Of a stretch of 64,000 nt of DNA, positions 12,148 to 23,500 are shown one piece after another. The notes under the pieces are model-generated. The model was not told where the DNA came from and did not search any database. It saw nothing but the letters and a program-made list of their open reading frames with translations. Position 1 is the first letter of the stretch. Each line of letters starts with the position of its first letter. Position numbers and translations under genes: made by a program. Source of the stretch: Gaeumannomyces sp. JS-464. Lineage: Eukaryota > Ascomycota > Sordariomycetes > Magnaporthales > Magnaporthaceae. Location: assembly GCA_002197995.1 (NCBI GenBank), contig NGZR01000001.1, positions 4,712,001 through 4,776,000 of the forward strand, given 5' to 3'.

Positions 12148-12579
12148 CTTTGTTCTCGTATCCATTTCCGATAGCAGCCCGTGGGACCTAGGTGCGCCCC
12201 ATGTCTTGCATAAACAGATAAACACAGCCCGATCTCGGCACCCGTCGAAATCCCCCGATGCACATCCGTTATCCATCGTCTGTGCAAACCTCCAATTGGT
12301 TTTCATCCGATGTGCCGGCCCCCTCGTCGGAAGAGCACACCCATGGGCATCTGAGAGCGCGCGCCCCTGGCTCCAGCCCGCCGGGACCTGTGGGGAAATT
12401 TTCCCCTGGCCAAGCAAGCATCAAGCGAGAAACCGGGGCCGCCGATGACCCATGAACCATGGAGCGGTTTTCTGGATCCAGAATGGCGTGGGCGCGCGTG
12501 GCAGGCATTACACGCGACGGTATTTTGAGGGATGACGTTAGATGGTTGTTCCCTGGGGAATGCGACGCTGCCTGAAGTG

Positions 12580-12596
12580 TTTTTTTTTTTTTTTTT
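12580..12596. repeat. poly-T tract (17)
   Basis: Uninterrupted T run in the same intergenic region as the run at 12132. Confidence 0.9.
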
Positions 12597-13414
12597 CTCA
12601 TCCCTTCCTTTTTTCTTCATATCGCGTGCTTGACAGATAAATTATTATTGGCCCACGTCGCATTGCGCAAGCCCGACCCTGGGACGGCTGCCACCCCTTT
12701 CTGCTGCCAGAGCAGCCGCTGTTGGGATCTCCCATGGACTTCATCTCTCGTTCTGCATCGTCCAGTCCGATGCGACCTCTTGGCATTGCGCCGCATCGGA
12801 TAACGGACATTGTAGCGTCGCGTCCAAGTTGCTTTTTGGTCCGCCTGCGTTCATGCTATCACCCAGGCTTGTCTTGCCTGAAAATTTCTTTGCTTTTGTC
12901 TTCTACGCATCATGTGGATCATATTGCCCCAACAATACTTCGGCATGAACACGCGGCCCAACAAGTCCGGATGTCATTCTATCATCGGGGGTTGTTCCAC
13001 CAGGCAAGGCTCGTGTCACAGTTCTAAGCACCAGATTTGTTGATCATCGAAGGACATCGTGTGGGTATTGTGCGATGAATGAGTAAATAAATAATAATAA
13101 AGCCATCCTTGTAGTGCCTTATTGAAGGCCGAGCCGAGGGAACCCGTGACGACGTGCGCGTCGAAGAAAGAAGTCTATCCCTAAAACCCATTTCCAAAAT
13201 ATCCGTTTATATGCTATGCAGGAACTCCGGGTCCCAAATAACCGTGGAAAAAAAAAAGGTGCAAAAAGGGCTCATTACATCGCTTTGGGTAAAACAGAGA
13301 CCATGTCTGTGTGTAAATCAAGTGGTGGCCTTTCGCCGCCAGAAACGAGCGACATGAAGGGCAAGGCGAATGGAGTTTAGTTGCTGTAGGCTGAGGCCGA
13401 TCCCTGGTAGCAGA

Positions 13415-14494
13415 TCAGGCATTCCTGACGGCCGGGGCCATCCAGCGAAGCTCGTCAGCCAGATCGCTGGTCTCCTCGATGCGGGCGACCGAGATTGTAG
13501 GCGCCACAGCCTCTCGGCGGGCGGCATCATCGGCCGTCACCGCAGTCGGCGTCATTTTGTTCTCGCTCATGGCGGCCTCGGGCAGCGTGTAGCATGAAAG
13601 GTTGGCCAGCAAGCTTCCAAAAGGCGCGCCGAAGCTGGTATTGATCGCCTGCAGGGGTCTCAGGCCGAAACCATCATCCTCCACCTCCGCCTCCTCATCT
13701 TCTTCATCGTCGTCATCGGAGAAGTAGAAGGAAGGCGCTTGGGAGAGAGTCGACTCTGGCGAGTGGGGCGCGATAAGAGAGTTGGTGGACAAGCGAGACT
13801 GCGGGCGACTAGCATCCAGCGTCGGAAGGATCGGGGCCGACCGAATCGGGTGCACTGGCGTCTGCGGCCTCGATTGCTTGCCGAGACGGACAAGGCTGGA
13901 GGATGACGAGAACGAGCGCTGCGAGGGCGGCGGCGACAGGACGGTGACAGGAGCGCTCTCGGACTGGGCCGAAGTGGCAAAGTTGTCGTCGTCGTCATTC
14001 TCCTCGGCGATGTCTTCGGGGGTGGCCAGGGCAGGACCATCGAAGTCCTCCTCAACTGCAAACTCGGCGGGCGGCAGGGGAGTGTCGTCCGAGAGGAATC
14101 TCAGCAGCGAGTCGGGGGAAATGTCCCTCGAGCGGCAGCTCTGGGCCGAGGGGGAGCGGAAGGTCGTCCTCTCGTCCTGCTCCTCCATCAGAACCTCGAC
14201 AGGCTGGCTGTCAGGCTCGACATCGTTCCTCGCGCTCTCCTTCTGGTTGTGGCTCGACTTGCTGCGGCTGAACAGGCGTCGAGGGGACCACGACCACGAT
14301 GGGTTGGGCGACAGCGACCTAGTCGACCGCTTGTGTACTAGGCTTCGTACGTGGGACGTGGCTTGGCGGCAGAGAGGCGGCTCTGGAACCGGGGGCGCCG
14401 CGCGAGTGGGAACGAATTTGTGCTCGGGCTTGACTGTCATAAATTCGCAGTCGCGGACAGAGCTGAGCGAGGCGCTGCGTTTGCGAGTGGGCAT
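13415..14494 (-). CDS. hypothetical disordered, Ser/Pro-rich and acidic protein
   Basis: Single open frame of 359 codons with an ATG at 14494. I do not recognise a domain. The N terminus is basic and serine-rich (MPTRKRSASLSSVRD). The middle has RLFSRSKSS and a conserved-looking SLLRFLSDDTPLPPAEF segment. A strongly acidic stretch follows (FYFSDDDDEEDEEAEVEDD), then GLRPLQAINTSFGAPFGSLL. The C terminus ends in an amphipathic helix (ARIEETSDLADELRWM). Codon use and uniform composition over more than 1 kb argue for a real gene. The protein looks intrinsically disordered with two or three short conserved motifs, as in many ascomycete-specific proteins. No signal peptide or membrane segment is visible. 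A TATATAA-like stretch lies about 110 bases upstream. Function unknown. Confidence 0.68.
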   Translation of the reverse strand: MPTRKRSASLSSVRDCEFMTVKPEHKFVPTRAAPPVPEPPLCRQATSHVRSLVHKRSTRSLSPNPSWSWSPRRLFSRSKSSHNQKESARNDVEPDSQPVEVLMEEQDERTTFRSPSAQSCRSRDISPDSLLRFLSDDTPLPPAEFAVEEDFDGPALATPEDIAEENDDDDNFATSAQSESAPVTVLSPPPSQRSFSSSSSLVRLGKQSRPQTPVHPIRSAPILPTLDASRPQSRLSTNSLIAPHSPESTLSQAPSFYFSDDDDEEDEEAEVEDDGFGLRPLQAINTSFGAPFGSLLANLSCYTLPEAAMSENKMTPTAVTADDAARREAVAPTISVARIEETSDLADELRWMAPAVRNA

Positions 14495-17400
14495 TTCGAA
14501 AGGAACGTAGATGGTGTTGACCGGCTGGCCCGGTAGTGACGGGCAGACGGTGGTTGATGGAAGGGACGGGTTGTGGACCTCAGTTGAGCCGTCTAGCTCA
14601 TACTATATAAAAGGAACGGAACCGGTCAGAACCACAGGTGGGCAGGTGGCAAGCAAGAAAGTCGGGGCAGGAAGGGCGGTGGGTGGCTTACATAGTAGTA
14701 ATAAGTCTCGCCCATCTTAAGACCCCCGTTCTTGAAAGAGTGGCATCCCTTCCACTGGCCACGGTCTCGCCGAACGTCACGCTCCATGGTATAAGCTTTG
14801 GTAAAGTTGTCCCAGGATCCGAGTATGTGGACGGTGCGTGTGGATGGGCTGGTCTCACTTTGTTTTTCACATTGGATGGGTCAGTTTACGGAGCGGACAT
14901 TACGGATATGTAGCTCGGGGCAAGGCAGGGGATGCATCTCTTGCTGCGCTTGCAGAGAGGAGCCACGTCGTGGGAGACCCGGCTGGGCGACCCCTAGTAC
15001 AACGTGGAGGGAGGCTCGAGCCAAGACCGATGGAACCACGGCCAGCCATTGTGTCCTGCCCCAGCGACTCAGCCAGCTGACGGAGTAACGCAGCCTGGTC
15101 CCCACGCGCAACATGCCAGGCAGAGGCTTCTGGAAAGCCGACAGAAGACATGCCCCTGGCGTGAGACACAGGGGTGCGTGGAAATGAACGTCACTGCGCT
15201 GCCTGAGGTCTGGGTCAAGGGCCACCAAATTCCAGCACAGCCATTTGCCGAGCCAGGGATCTTGTGTGTTCGTGGTGCGAAGGGGTGGGGATCCCCGTCA
15301 GCAGCAGGGGCAGGGACGAGTAAGAAGGCTGAGACATAGCAAAAAGAGGAATTGAGATAAGAGAATAAGAAAAGAAAGGAAAGCCTCGGTGCAGCTCAGG
15401 TAAGAATGCTACATACCTATTGGGGCGTCGAGGCAATCAAAACAAGATGACGGCAATGAGCTGGATGAACAAATGAGAGAGACTGGACAAAGGAGAAAAA
15501 AGTGAGGCCAAGCAATGCCGGAGCGGTGACTCCGACGAGGCTGCAGTGCTGCCGTGCGCGCTGGAGGAAGGTGCAGCAGGCAGGCAGGGCTGTGCTTCGG
15601 TGGGTAATTGCAGCGAATTTGGTTCTGAGAGGGGGATTAACGAGCTTTCGATGGGGTGTGCCGGCTTGCCTTGTCGTGACTGACGTGACTGAACGAAGGG
15701 CGTGAAATTGATGATGGGCTCGAAGACAACGAAAATAAGATGTCGCTTACAGGAAGAAGGTAACTAGAGTCGGGGATTGCATGGCGAGCCTGCGCCTTGA
15801 CTGCTGCGCCACTATCAAGCGGCGGCAGCAGGAATGCGATGGGAGGGTGCAGTTGAGGCACTTTATAACCGATGCAAGCTCTGCAAGCTCTGCAAGCTCT
15901 GCAAGCACCCTCCAGGCCCAGATCGATCGCCTCGTCTGTCCCGGCCAGGCGGGTTGTGTCGCACTCGCCGCGAAGGGCGGCGGCAGCAGGCCGTTTCGAA
16001 TAAGCGCGCGCGGCCAGCGAAGACGGCTCCCGAATCCAGAAATGTCCCCCCTGGCAACCAGAGCCTAGCTGCCTGGTTAAATTTGCAGGAGGTCGCAATG
16101 GCCAATGGCAAGGTCGCGACGCGGTGGCAGACGCAACGTCGATTGGGGTCGCGGCCACCAAGGACAAGGGTCCAGCGCTTAGGTGTCCGTGGGCGAGCGT
16201 GAAGTGTGGTGCGTGCGTGCGTGCAGGCGAGGTGTGTGTGCCTGTTGTGTTTTGGATAATTTGATTTGGAAGGCCAATGCCCGTTTGGGACAACTCGTTG
16301 GTGTAGTAGGTCGCAGGTTGGCCTGCGTCTTCCCGAGCGCTCGTATTTGGGGCGGCCGTCGGGTGGTTCGCGCAAATCAACTGAAAGGGGCCGTCGGGGT
16401 CTGGCTGGCCGAGGACTCAACACGAACGGAGTTGAAGGCGGGCGACAAAAGGCTATATGAATTAGAGATGCTGAAACCAGGAGGAATCGCCATCCCATCC
16501 AGCTCGAAACGGCCGCCTTTCAGGGCCTGCCGGCTGCATAAGTATGATTGTTCTTATTTCCTGTCCTCGCCGTTGTTCCCTGCTCGTGCAGCAGCCCTGC
16601 CTTGGAACCCTGCCCCTCTCCCAGATCAAGGCATTGAAGCTGAAGCCGGCGAGCAGCGTCGTGCCTGTCAGATGGCCGTCATCCTCAGCTCCCTAGGCCC
16701 ATGCGGCGTCCGCTCCTAGTGGCGCATCACACAAGCTGGACTGGAGCCCACCAGTCAAAACGCTAGCGTCCCCATCATGCGCTTGTTGTTTACGGAGCAC
16801 AAGTGCTATAGCTGCAGCTGTGCAATGCGCAGATCCGCCAGTGCCGGCCGATGGGCCGCCCAGTTGAGGCAGCGCTCTCGTTGGACGACGACCGACTCGA
16901 TGGAAGTCTCCCAGCATCGTCTCCACGCTGCCAGCGAGACGAGAATGATCATCGCAGGGAGCTAACGGCCAATGCCGACCCAGATGCACCCATTGATTGC
17001 ACGCCGTGAAGCCCCCTAATCTCAGCAGGAGGGGAATTGTGGGCTTGCCCGCCAAGTCTCGGCCCTGGTCTACTACGTGGACACAGTCCCGCAAAGGACT
17101 GGTCTGGTCTGGGCCTGGAGCCATCGCACTGGCTTCACCACAGCGCAACACAGGCGGTGAGGCGGCGGCCTGCGTCGTAGAGTTTTCTCCTACTGACGCC
17201 TCGAGCGAAACAAAGACGCACCCGCGCAACGAAGAAACGAGATGAAACCACGGAGGCAAACAACTCTGGACGACGGCGGACGACGGATCCTGAAATTTCA
17301 GCGCCCGTCCGACGATTCCGGCGCTACTGCACCCGCACTGGCTGACTGCATTTAGCATTCTGCGTCGCCTTGGCTCGAAACCCCAGCTTTCCGACGATTG

Positions 17401-19515
17401 GCTTCGAGACGCCGCCGCCTTTCAAATCCCCTCGATCTGCACGGATCCTTGTCTCAGCCCCAGGGTTCCCTGTCATGTAACGGAGTCCGCTGCGCTAAAA
17501 ACGGACCAGGCGGAGGAAGGAAGCAGAAAGAAGGGAGGATCAATTGTCCCCCCCATGGATTTCTGGCGTCGAGGGTAAAGTGCCGAACCGATCGACTGCT
17601 CTGCAAAACAAAAGAAGGGGCAGCAGCCAGGGCACGTCGAGAGCTGCTTGCCTCGGCACCCATCAATGTCTGCCCAACCAAAGAGACAGAAGGCTAACAG
17701 GAGGGCGTGCCGGATCGATCGCCTCTGCAGCTCTGCCGGATCACAACGCCGCTAGCAAGACAGTTTGAATAGTTCGGCTTGGCAGCCCAATGCTACGGCG
17801 TTCCTTGTCCGGCTGTGGCTTGCCTGCCAGCACACCATTGTGTTTTTTTCTTGGTGCTTGCTATGTAGACGTGTTCACACAAGTGATATCTAAGTAGAGC
17901 CAGCATCCATTTGACGGCTTTGCGTGCATTAGCGTCAAGACGGTCTCGGTTCACAGGCACGTTGGCCCAGCGACTCTCGGCTCGGGCTTCCTGCCATGAC
18001 GTCTCCTGCACGCCCGCATCATGACGACCCGTTGACGCATTGGCCAGCCCCATCCTGTCAGTGGCTCTCCTTCACGCCGAGTCTGGTTCGACATGTTGCG
18101 AACCCCCAACTGGCCCGACCCAGGCTTCCAAATTCCATGATGTCAAAATTGCTTCAATCTTCCCGCTTCCTGGCTGGCTGGTTACCTGTCCCATACGGAC
18201 ACCACGTAGGGTTACACTGCATCCTTTGACGGCCAGCGGGAATGCCTGCAGTGAGTGAAACGGTGCCCATCGGGGGCGGGACCGCATCCCTGGCCGCCCT
18301 GCATGTTGGGCGCGGCACATTCCAGACGGCGGGCGGCTCGACGACGTTGGCTGTTCCAGTTTACATGATAGGGCGAGTGAAACCACGGCGTTTCTCAATT
18401 GGGATCACCAAGAACAGACAGACAATTTGATATATTAGGTACATAGCCTACCCAGACTAGGGCCGAAGTAAATTTCGACATTTGCAACTAGGAAGCCCAT
18501 TCAAGAACCCAGGACCTTGTAACCTACATGACACTTCCTCCTGTGGCATTTGACTCGGTAGCCCAGCATTCCCAAGGTTGGGCACCGAGGAGATGAGGAA
18601 GTGACACGCAACATCGATACAGGGTATCCATCAACCAGGCTCATCCACCCGTAGCACGGTCACGGGTAAGTGGCACAAATAGAAGGGGACACGACAGGAT
18701 ACAGGATGGGATACAGTCAATGAGGGTAACTGGGTGAGATCAAGTGCTCTCATTTCTGTCGTGAACGAAGCAGGACCTCGCTGGCAGGTATGGCGCCGCC
18801 AGGAAGCTGGTTCGGTCTCTCACGAGCCTGGCAGAGCCCGGCCACTCTGCTGACGACGAGCTACAATGCTGACTGCGCCCAAGCGCGGTTCTACCACACA
18901 GGAAGGATCCAATCCTACACTGCATCTTCCTCTTCAAGCACGGGATCACCTAGAGCTAACTTTGTGCAATCTTCTTTCATGAACTCTGGCATCACACCAA
19001 AGCGGTCGTTGATATTATAAGAATTTTGCCCGACCTCAATCCCAGGCATTATTCAAGGTACAACCTCAAACTCGAAATGACCAAATCTCGATATGCGAGA
19101 GCCTCTTCTCTGTTTGTCCGTATGAAAAACACTCACAGCGCACGGCACACGTACACACATACACAAACCCCTGCCCATCCGACCCTCCAAATAGAATTTT
19201 CCAGGTCATAAACGCCTCCCCGATGTCCGTGGCTCGCTGTAGCTTCTCGCAGCGCATCTAAAGCTAGTATAGATCTCCTCTCGCAGTTTCGCGTGGAGTG
19301 GATCATTCCTCCCAATCCAGTGGCGGTCTGAGACCAAAAGTTGCGGAGATGGCAAATAATACATTCAAGTGAATGACGAGAGAGACAAAAGAAAAGACAA
19401 AACAAAAACCTAGAGAAACTCAAGGCAGAAGGAAGAGGAAAACGGAAGTAAGGGTAAACTATTAGTCTAAGGGGGATACATAAAAGCCTTGCTATCCGCC
19501 CAAGCTGTTTGTCGT
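14495..19515. other. 5 kb without a supportable gene
   Basis: This is the longest gap in the window. It contains the upstream region of the 13.4 kb gene, a nine-base tandem repeat at 15873-15907, a CA-rich patch near 19150 and the 3' flank of the SUR2-like gene. Open frames of 247 codons (15637-16380, -) and 221 codons (16693-17358, -) exist. Both have shadow-like composition, no domain and competing frames. I saw no transposase, reverse transcriptase or terminal repeats. A lncRNA, a species-specific gene or an old mobile-element remnant cannot be excluded. Confidence 0.5.
15873..15907. repeat. nine-base tandem repeat, 3.8 copies
   Basis: TGCAAGCTC is repeated three times in perfect tandem, followed by a partial copy TGCAAGC. 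Nine-base units keep frame, so both strands stay open here; this lengthens the spurious ORFs crossing it. Confidence 0.9.
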
Positions 19516-20785
19516 CTATTCTGCTTTGGGCGAGGACGATTTCTTGGCCGCACTCTGTCTTGCCCTCTCGTACTTCTGGCTGACGTCACCCTCATATCTC
19601 GTGCCGAGCCAGCGGTCCCAGATGGTGAAAAATGGCTGCGAAAAGTTGGTTTTAATACCCCAACTTTGGTGGTGGATGTCGTGGTATGCCGCGTTGTTGC
19701 TTGTGATCTTCTGTAGAGGGTCCCAAGGGAGGTTGTAGCCGCAGTGATCGTCAACCGTCTTGACGGTGCTGAAGAGGAAGAACCACATGCCCATCCTAGG
19801 TGTCATCAGGGAGAGCTTATACGCCAGGCCGGCCCCGGCTGTGTCCAGGACAAACCCCTCCACAGGGTGGTAGAGCGCCCCGTACGCGTAAGGGACATAC
19901 AGTCTGTGGTGCCGGGCATGCCAGTGTGCTGTGGAGCAAGGCTGTTAGCACGGTGGTCTCATGATACGGACGTGGGGGAACGCGTAGGGGTGTCGCGGGC
20001 GCAAACGCCGGTCTCCCCCTTGAAGGTTTTGTAGAAATGTATGGTCGACCGATAGTTAAGATGGCGAGGTGGGAGAACTCACTATACATCCATTTGTTGA
20101 CGTGCATGGCCCGGTGCCAGAAGTATTGCCAGGTATCGAGGAATGCGACGGCCAGCCAGAACTGGAACGCGGGGAGCAGGACCCAGTAAATGAGCTTCGC
20201 CAGCGCCAGCTCCCACGCCGCAAACGCGGGAACCTGGGGCCCGCCCGAGACGCCGTCGAGCTCCATTGTGAGAGAAGGATAGCGGCCGCCAGCGAAGACG
20301 CCGGAAAGCAGCGGATGTGTAGACGCCATGCTCTTTGATATCGCGGCGGCGTTGAGACCGACGAAGCCGAGGACGGTGGGAAGCGCACGCTGCGCCAGGC
20401 GGATGCGCGTCGCCCACACCGCCACGTCATAGTTCTCCTTGCCCACTAGTTGGACCTGGTCGGTCATAGAGAGGAAGGCGGCCGTGGCAATCTGGATGGC
20501 CTGCTCGATGAGAACATCGCGAGCGACCTCGAAGCGCGTCGCATGGTTGCGCTGGGTGATCTCTTCGGGCGTGTGCAGCCGGTACCGCGGGAAAAGGTCG
20601 TAGACGTCGATCATGTGGAAGATGAATGAGAGCACCCAGTAGGCGATATGGGGGAGGACGATGGACAGCCAGAAGTCGGACACGAATGGCAAGAGGTCTG
20701 GCAGTGGCGAGACCGCATAACTGGGGAGAGGTGGAAGGTCCGGCATTGCCGTCGAGTTCGCCATTGCGGCGGTGATGTCGACCAT
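19516..20785 (-). CDS. SUR2: sphinganine C4-hydroxylase (SUR2 type), fatty acid hydroxylase family
   Basis: Two exons, 20785-20083 and 19928-19516, with GTGAGT donor and CCACAG acceptor, give 371 aa. The enzyme hydroxylates sphinganine at C4 to make phytosphingosine in the ER membrane, using a di-iron centre. The histidine boxes are all present: HRAMH after DTWQYFW, HARHH directly after the splice junction, and HDIHH in NNAAYHDIHHQSWGIKTNF. TVKTVDDHCGYNLPWDP is a SUR2 signature. At least four hydrophobic segments are visible (for example WLSIVLPHIAYWVLSFIFHM). The C terminus is lysine-rich (AAKKSSSPKAE), in keeping with ER retention. The start at 20785 (MVDITAAMANST) or at 20764 (MANST) fits family lengths better than the upstream ATG at 20977. 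No frame break. Confidence 0.9.
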
Positions 20786-22138
20786 CAGCGGTGGTCCGGG
20801 CGGCGGGAATAACCTGGTGTCACAAACGAGGAAAGGGAGCAGGGAGAAGGGGAAAGAAAAAATGGATAGAGGCCGTAGAGGCTGGGAGGCACGTAGGCGG
20901 ATGCTCGAGGTGAGAATTGACGGGGTTTTAACACAATCGAAAAGCACAAAGGGGAGAAGGGAAAGGCGAGCTGACACTGAAGGTTAAAGGAAGGTTAGGA
21001 TAGATCGAGGCCTGAAATGGTCACGATCTGCTCTCCAAAAGTTGCCTCCCTCCTATTTCCGGACAGTCAGGATAACAATTTGGGACGGTCTGGGCACTGG
21101 CCTGGGACCACGCCAATTTCGCATGCACGGCACGGCAGGGGGAATCGTGCGGCGGCGGCACTTTCTTGCACCCAAGTCATGCCACCGCAATGAGCTCAGA
21201 GTTTCTAGGATTTTATAAGGCCATCAACTCCGTCGGTTTGTTTGTTTTGGGCCGTGGAATCCAATTGTTGCAATGGATCGCCTGATCATTAAGTTCAGTC
21301 ATCCGTGCTTCTGTCTTCCATGACGCTTGAAGTGGGCGACCCAACGTGCCGACGCGTGCCGCGATGGACGACTGCCCATCCACTCGGCCCCATCACCACA
21401 GCCTCTCCCCACAATAATTGTGGCTGTCGCAGGATGGCGGGTGGGACGATCTCGACGCCTCACCACCTTACCACACTCACACTACCAAACAATCCTACGG
21501 GTCCGCGGGCTTAGCCTAGGAACAAGCCACGATTCGGATTTAGGAAAACAAATAGAAGAGTCAATCTTCACTTGATACTGTCTTGTCTCCTGCCTTTTAA
21601 TTGCGATACCTGCACTAGGCGAGCTGAGTAACACCCCAGAATCAGTTGATATGTAGGCACCTAGGTACCTACCTAGGTATGTATCTTGGGAGGAGGGAGG
21701 AGACAAAGAAAAAAAGATAAGAAAAAAACTGCAAATCTCTTCATTCCCACCCATGCCCTTGAACGTCACACTTAGTCCAGTCCACCTAGTCCATTGAGAT
21801 GCTCAACGATGCAACGTCTGAGGATGCACGTGTCAGATTACTCGTCAACAACTACGCATAATTTACAGCCTCAGGCACACAGCGCCACATCGCCAGGTCT
21901 CCCCGCGCTGCAACGCATCACTTGGCGCAGCAGCCCCGCGTCCAGATAGATGTTCCCCACTTTGGTTTTTTTTTTCTTCCTACTATCGATGGACCTTTAA
22001 CTGCCCCTCTGCCCCCTTTCAGTCGGACGTACCATTGATACCAACCTCGACAACTTCCCGCCTTGCAAGCCCGGCCAGTTGACCCAGAGACATCGCCTAG
22101 ACCATCCCGTTCCTTTCACCCCTCGAACACCGGCCAAA
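20786..22138. other. intergenic between divergent SUR2 and TCTP, 1.35 kb
   Basis: Shared promoter region of two divergent genes. It has an ACCTAGGT array at 21661-21680, a T tract near 21966-21974 and a C/T-rich leader before the TCTP start. Small ORFs have no recognisable content. Confidence 0.5.
21661..21680. repeat. CTAGGTACCTACCTAGG array
   Basis: Near-palindromic member of the ACCT/TAGG motif family, in non-coding DNA upstream of TCTP. Confidence 0.75.
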
Positions 22139-23080
22139 ATGATTATCTACAAGGTATGCGCAGGACACGCTTCCCAGGAACCGCTGCACGCGCGCCGATC
22201 CGCCCCAGGCCCAGCAAACTAACATGCGCCGACCCCGCAATCGCCTGGGTAGGACCTCCTCTCCGGCGACGAGATGATCTCGGACTCGTTCGACGTAAAG
22301 CTGGTCGACGACATCGTCTACGAGGCCGACTGTGCCATGATCACGCTGGATGCCGTCAACGTCGGTCCGTAGTCCCCTCCCCTGCTCACCCTGTCGACCC
22401 CGCCTGGCGCAACCTCGAATCGTCCCAGTCTCGACCCTCTCTTCCCCCGCGCACATTCCATACGTATCGAGGCTGACCGGAACCACCTTCTCTCGGAATA
22501 CCAGACACTGGCGCCAACGCCTCCGCCGAGGAGGCCGACGAGGCTCTCGACGACGGCCCGAGCAAGGTCAACAACGTCATCCACTCTTTCCGTCTCCAGA
22601 ACACCAGCTTCGACAAGAAGTCATATCTGACTTACCTTAAGGGTAAGACGCACCGCGCGCTCGCGCTTCAGTTACACCTCACTCCCAATTTCCCCTGCCA
22701 CATTCAGCGCTGGCTTTTTCTGACATGACCCCGTTGTCAAACGACAGGCTACCTTAAGGCTGTCAAGGAGAAGCTCAAGGAGCAGGGCAAGTCCGAGGAT
22801 GAGATCAAGGCCTTCGAGACGGGTGCCCAGAAGTGGGTCAAGGAGAAGCTCCTTCCCAGCTTCAAGGACTTCGAGTTCTACACTGGCGAGGGCATGAACC
22901 CCGACGGAATGTGAGTTCTCCAGACCTATGATGTCATACCCCGGGGACTGGCAATCCCATATGGATCTCCCTCGTCTAACCTATCGTCTTAACAGGGTTG
23001 CGCTCCTGAACTACCGTGAGGACGGTGTCACTCCTTTCTTCACATTCTGGAAGCACGGCCTGTCTGAGATGAAGGTTTAA
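22139..23080 (+). CDS. TCTP: translationally controlled tumour protein homologue (TCTP)
   Basis: Five exons: 22139-22153, 22253-22364, 22505-22642, 22748-22910 and 22996-23080. They sum to 513 bases and 170 aa, the normal length. The first exon codes only MIIYK, which continues as [16 protein letters not shown]. Family signatures follow: [40 protein letters not shown], and the C-terminal [29 protein letters not shown] is an abundant cytosolic protein with an Mss4-like fold, linked to growth, TOR signalling and microtubule or mitochondrial association; in yeast it is Tma19. Dense short introns at the 5' end are common in highly expressed fungal genes. No frame breaks, and all junctions keep phase. 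Confidence 0.95.
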
Positions 23081-23500
23081 ATTCTTGCATCTTCAGCGTG
23101 CCATTGAGAAGAATCGAGGTTTCCATTTTTGATGATTTGAGCCGCCGGTCCATAGAAAAGTTCATTCGCCTTTCTTGTAATGCATGCTTGGGCATTCGTC
23201 TTGGAAGTAATGAATGGGCCGCCGCCCTAATCCAAAAGAATAAAAAAATAAGAAGAAATGAACACCAGCCTCATTCCCGGGTCCCAATCTAATTTTCTAT
23301 CTGCTGAATTGGTTCAGTCAAGAGGCAATAGCTTCGTAAGTACGGAATTCTGATTAATGTCATTTAAAGCGGAATAAACGCCGTGCCGTCCCCATATGCA
23401 TTTAGAAGACCGATAAACTCGGCTGGCCACGGTCCTCGTTCGCGATTCAAAGCTGATGGATGTCCTGAGTTCAATGTCTGTCCTTGAAGTTCTAATGCGG
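23081..23500. other. intergenic between convergent genes, 0.42 kb
   Basis: 3' UTRs of TCTP (+) and the proline-rich gene (-), with an A-rich patch near 23240-23260. No gene seen. Confidence 0.5.

Larger units (their letters stand above)
11954..13414. other. intergenic between convergent genes, 1.46 kb
   Basis: This is the region between the 3' ends of VPS72 (+) and the 13.4 kb gene (-). It holds two long T tracts (12132-12147 and 12580-12596) and an AT-rich patch near 13080-13110. The overlapping small ORFs have no recognisable domain. No RNA gene was seen. Confidence 0.5.

Noticed and set aside
15637..16380. 247-codon open frame on the minus strand
   Set aside because: Kept open by the nine-base tandem repeat (CRACRACRAC); irregular composition and no domain.
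16693..17358. 221-codon open frame on the minus strand
   Set aside because: No motif, low-quality composition, no plausible splice partners, lies in the gene-poor block.
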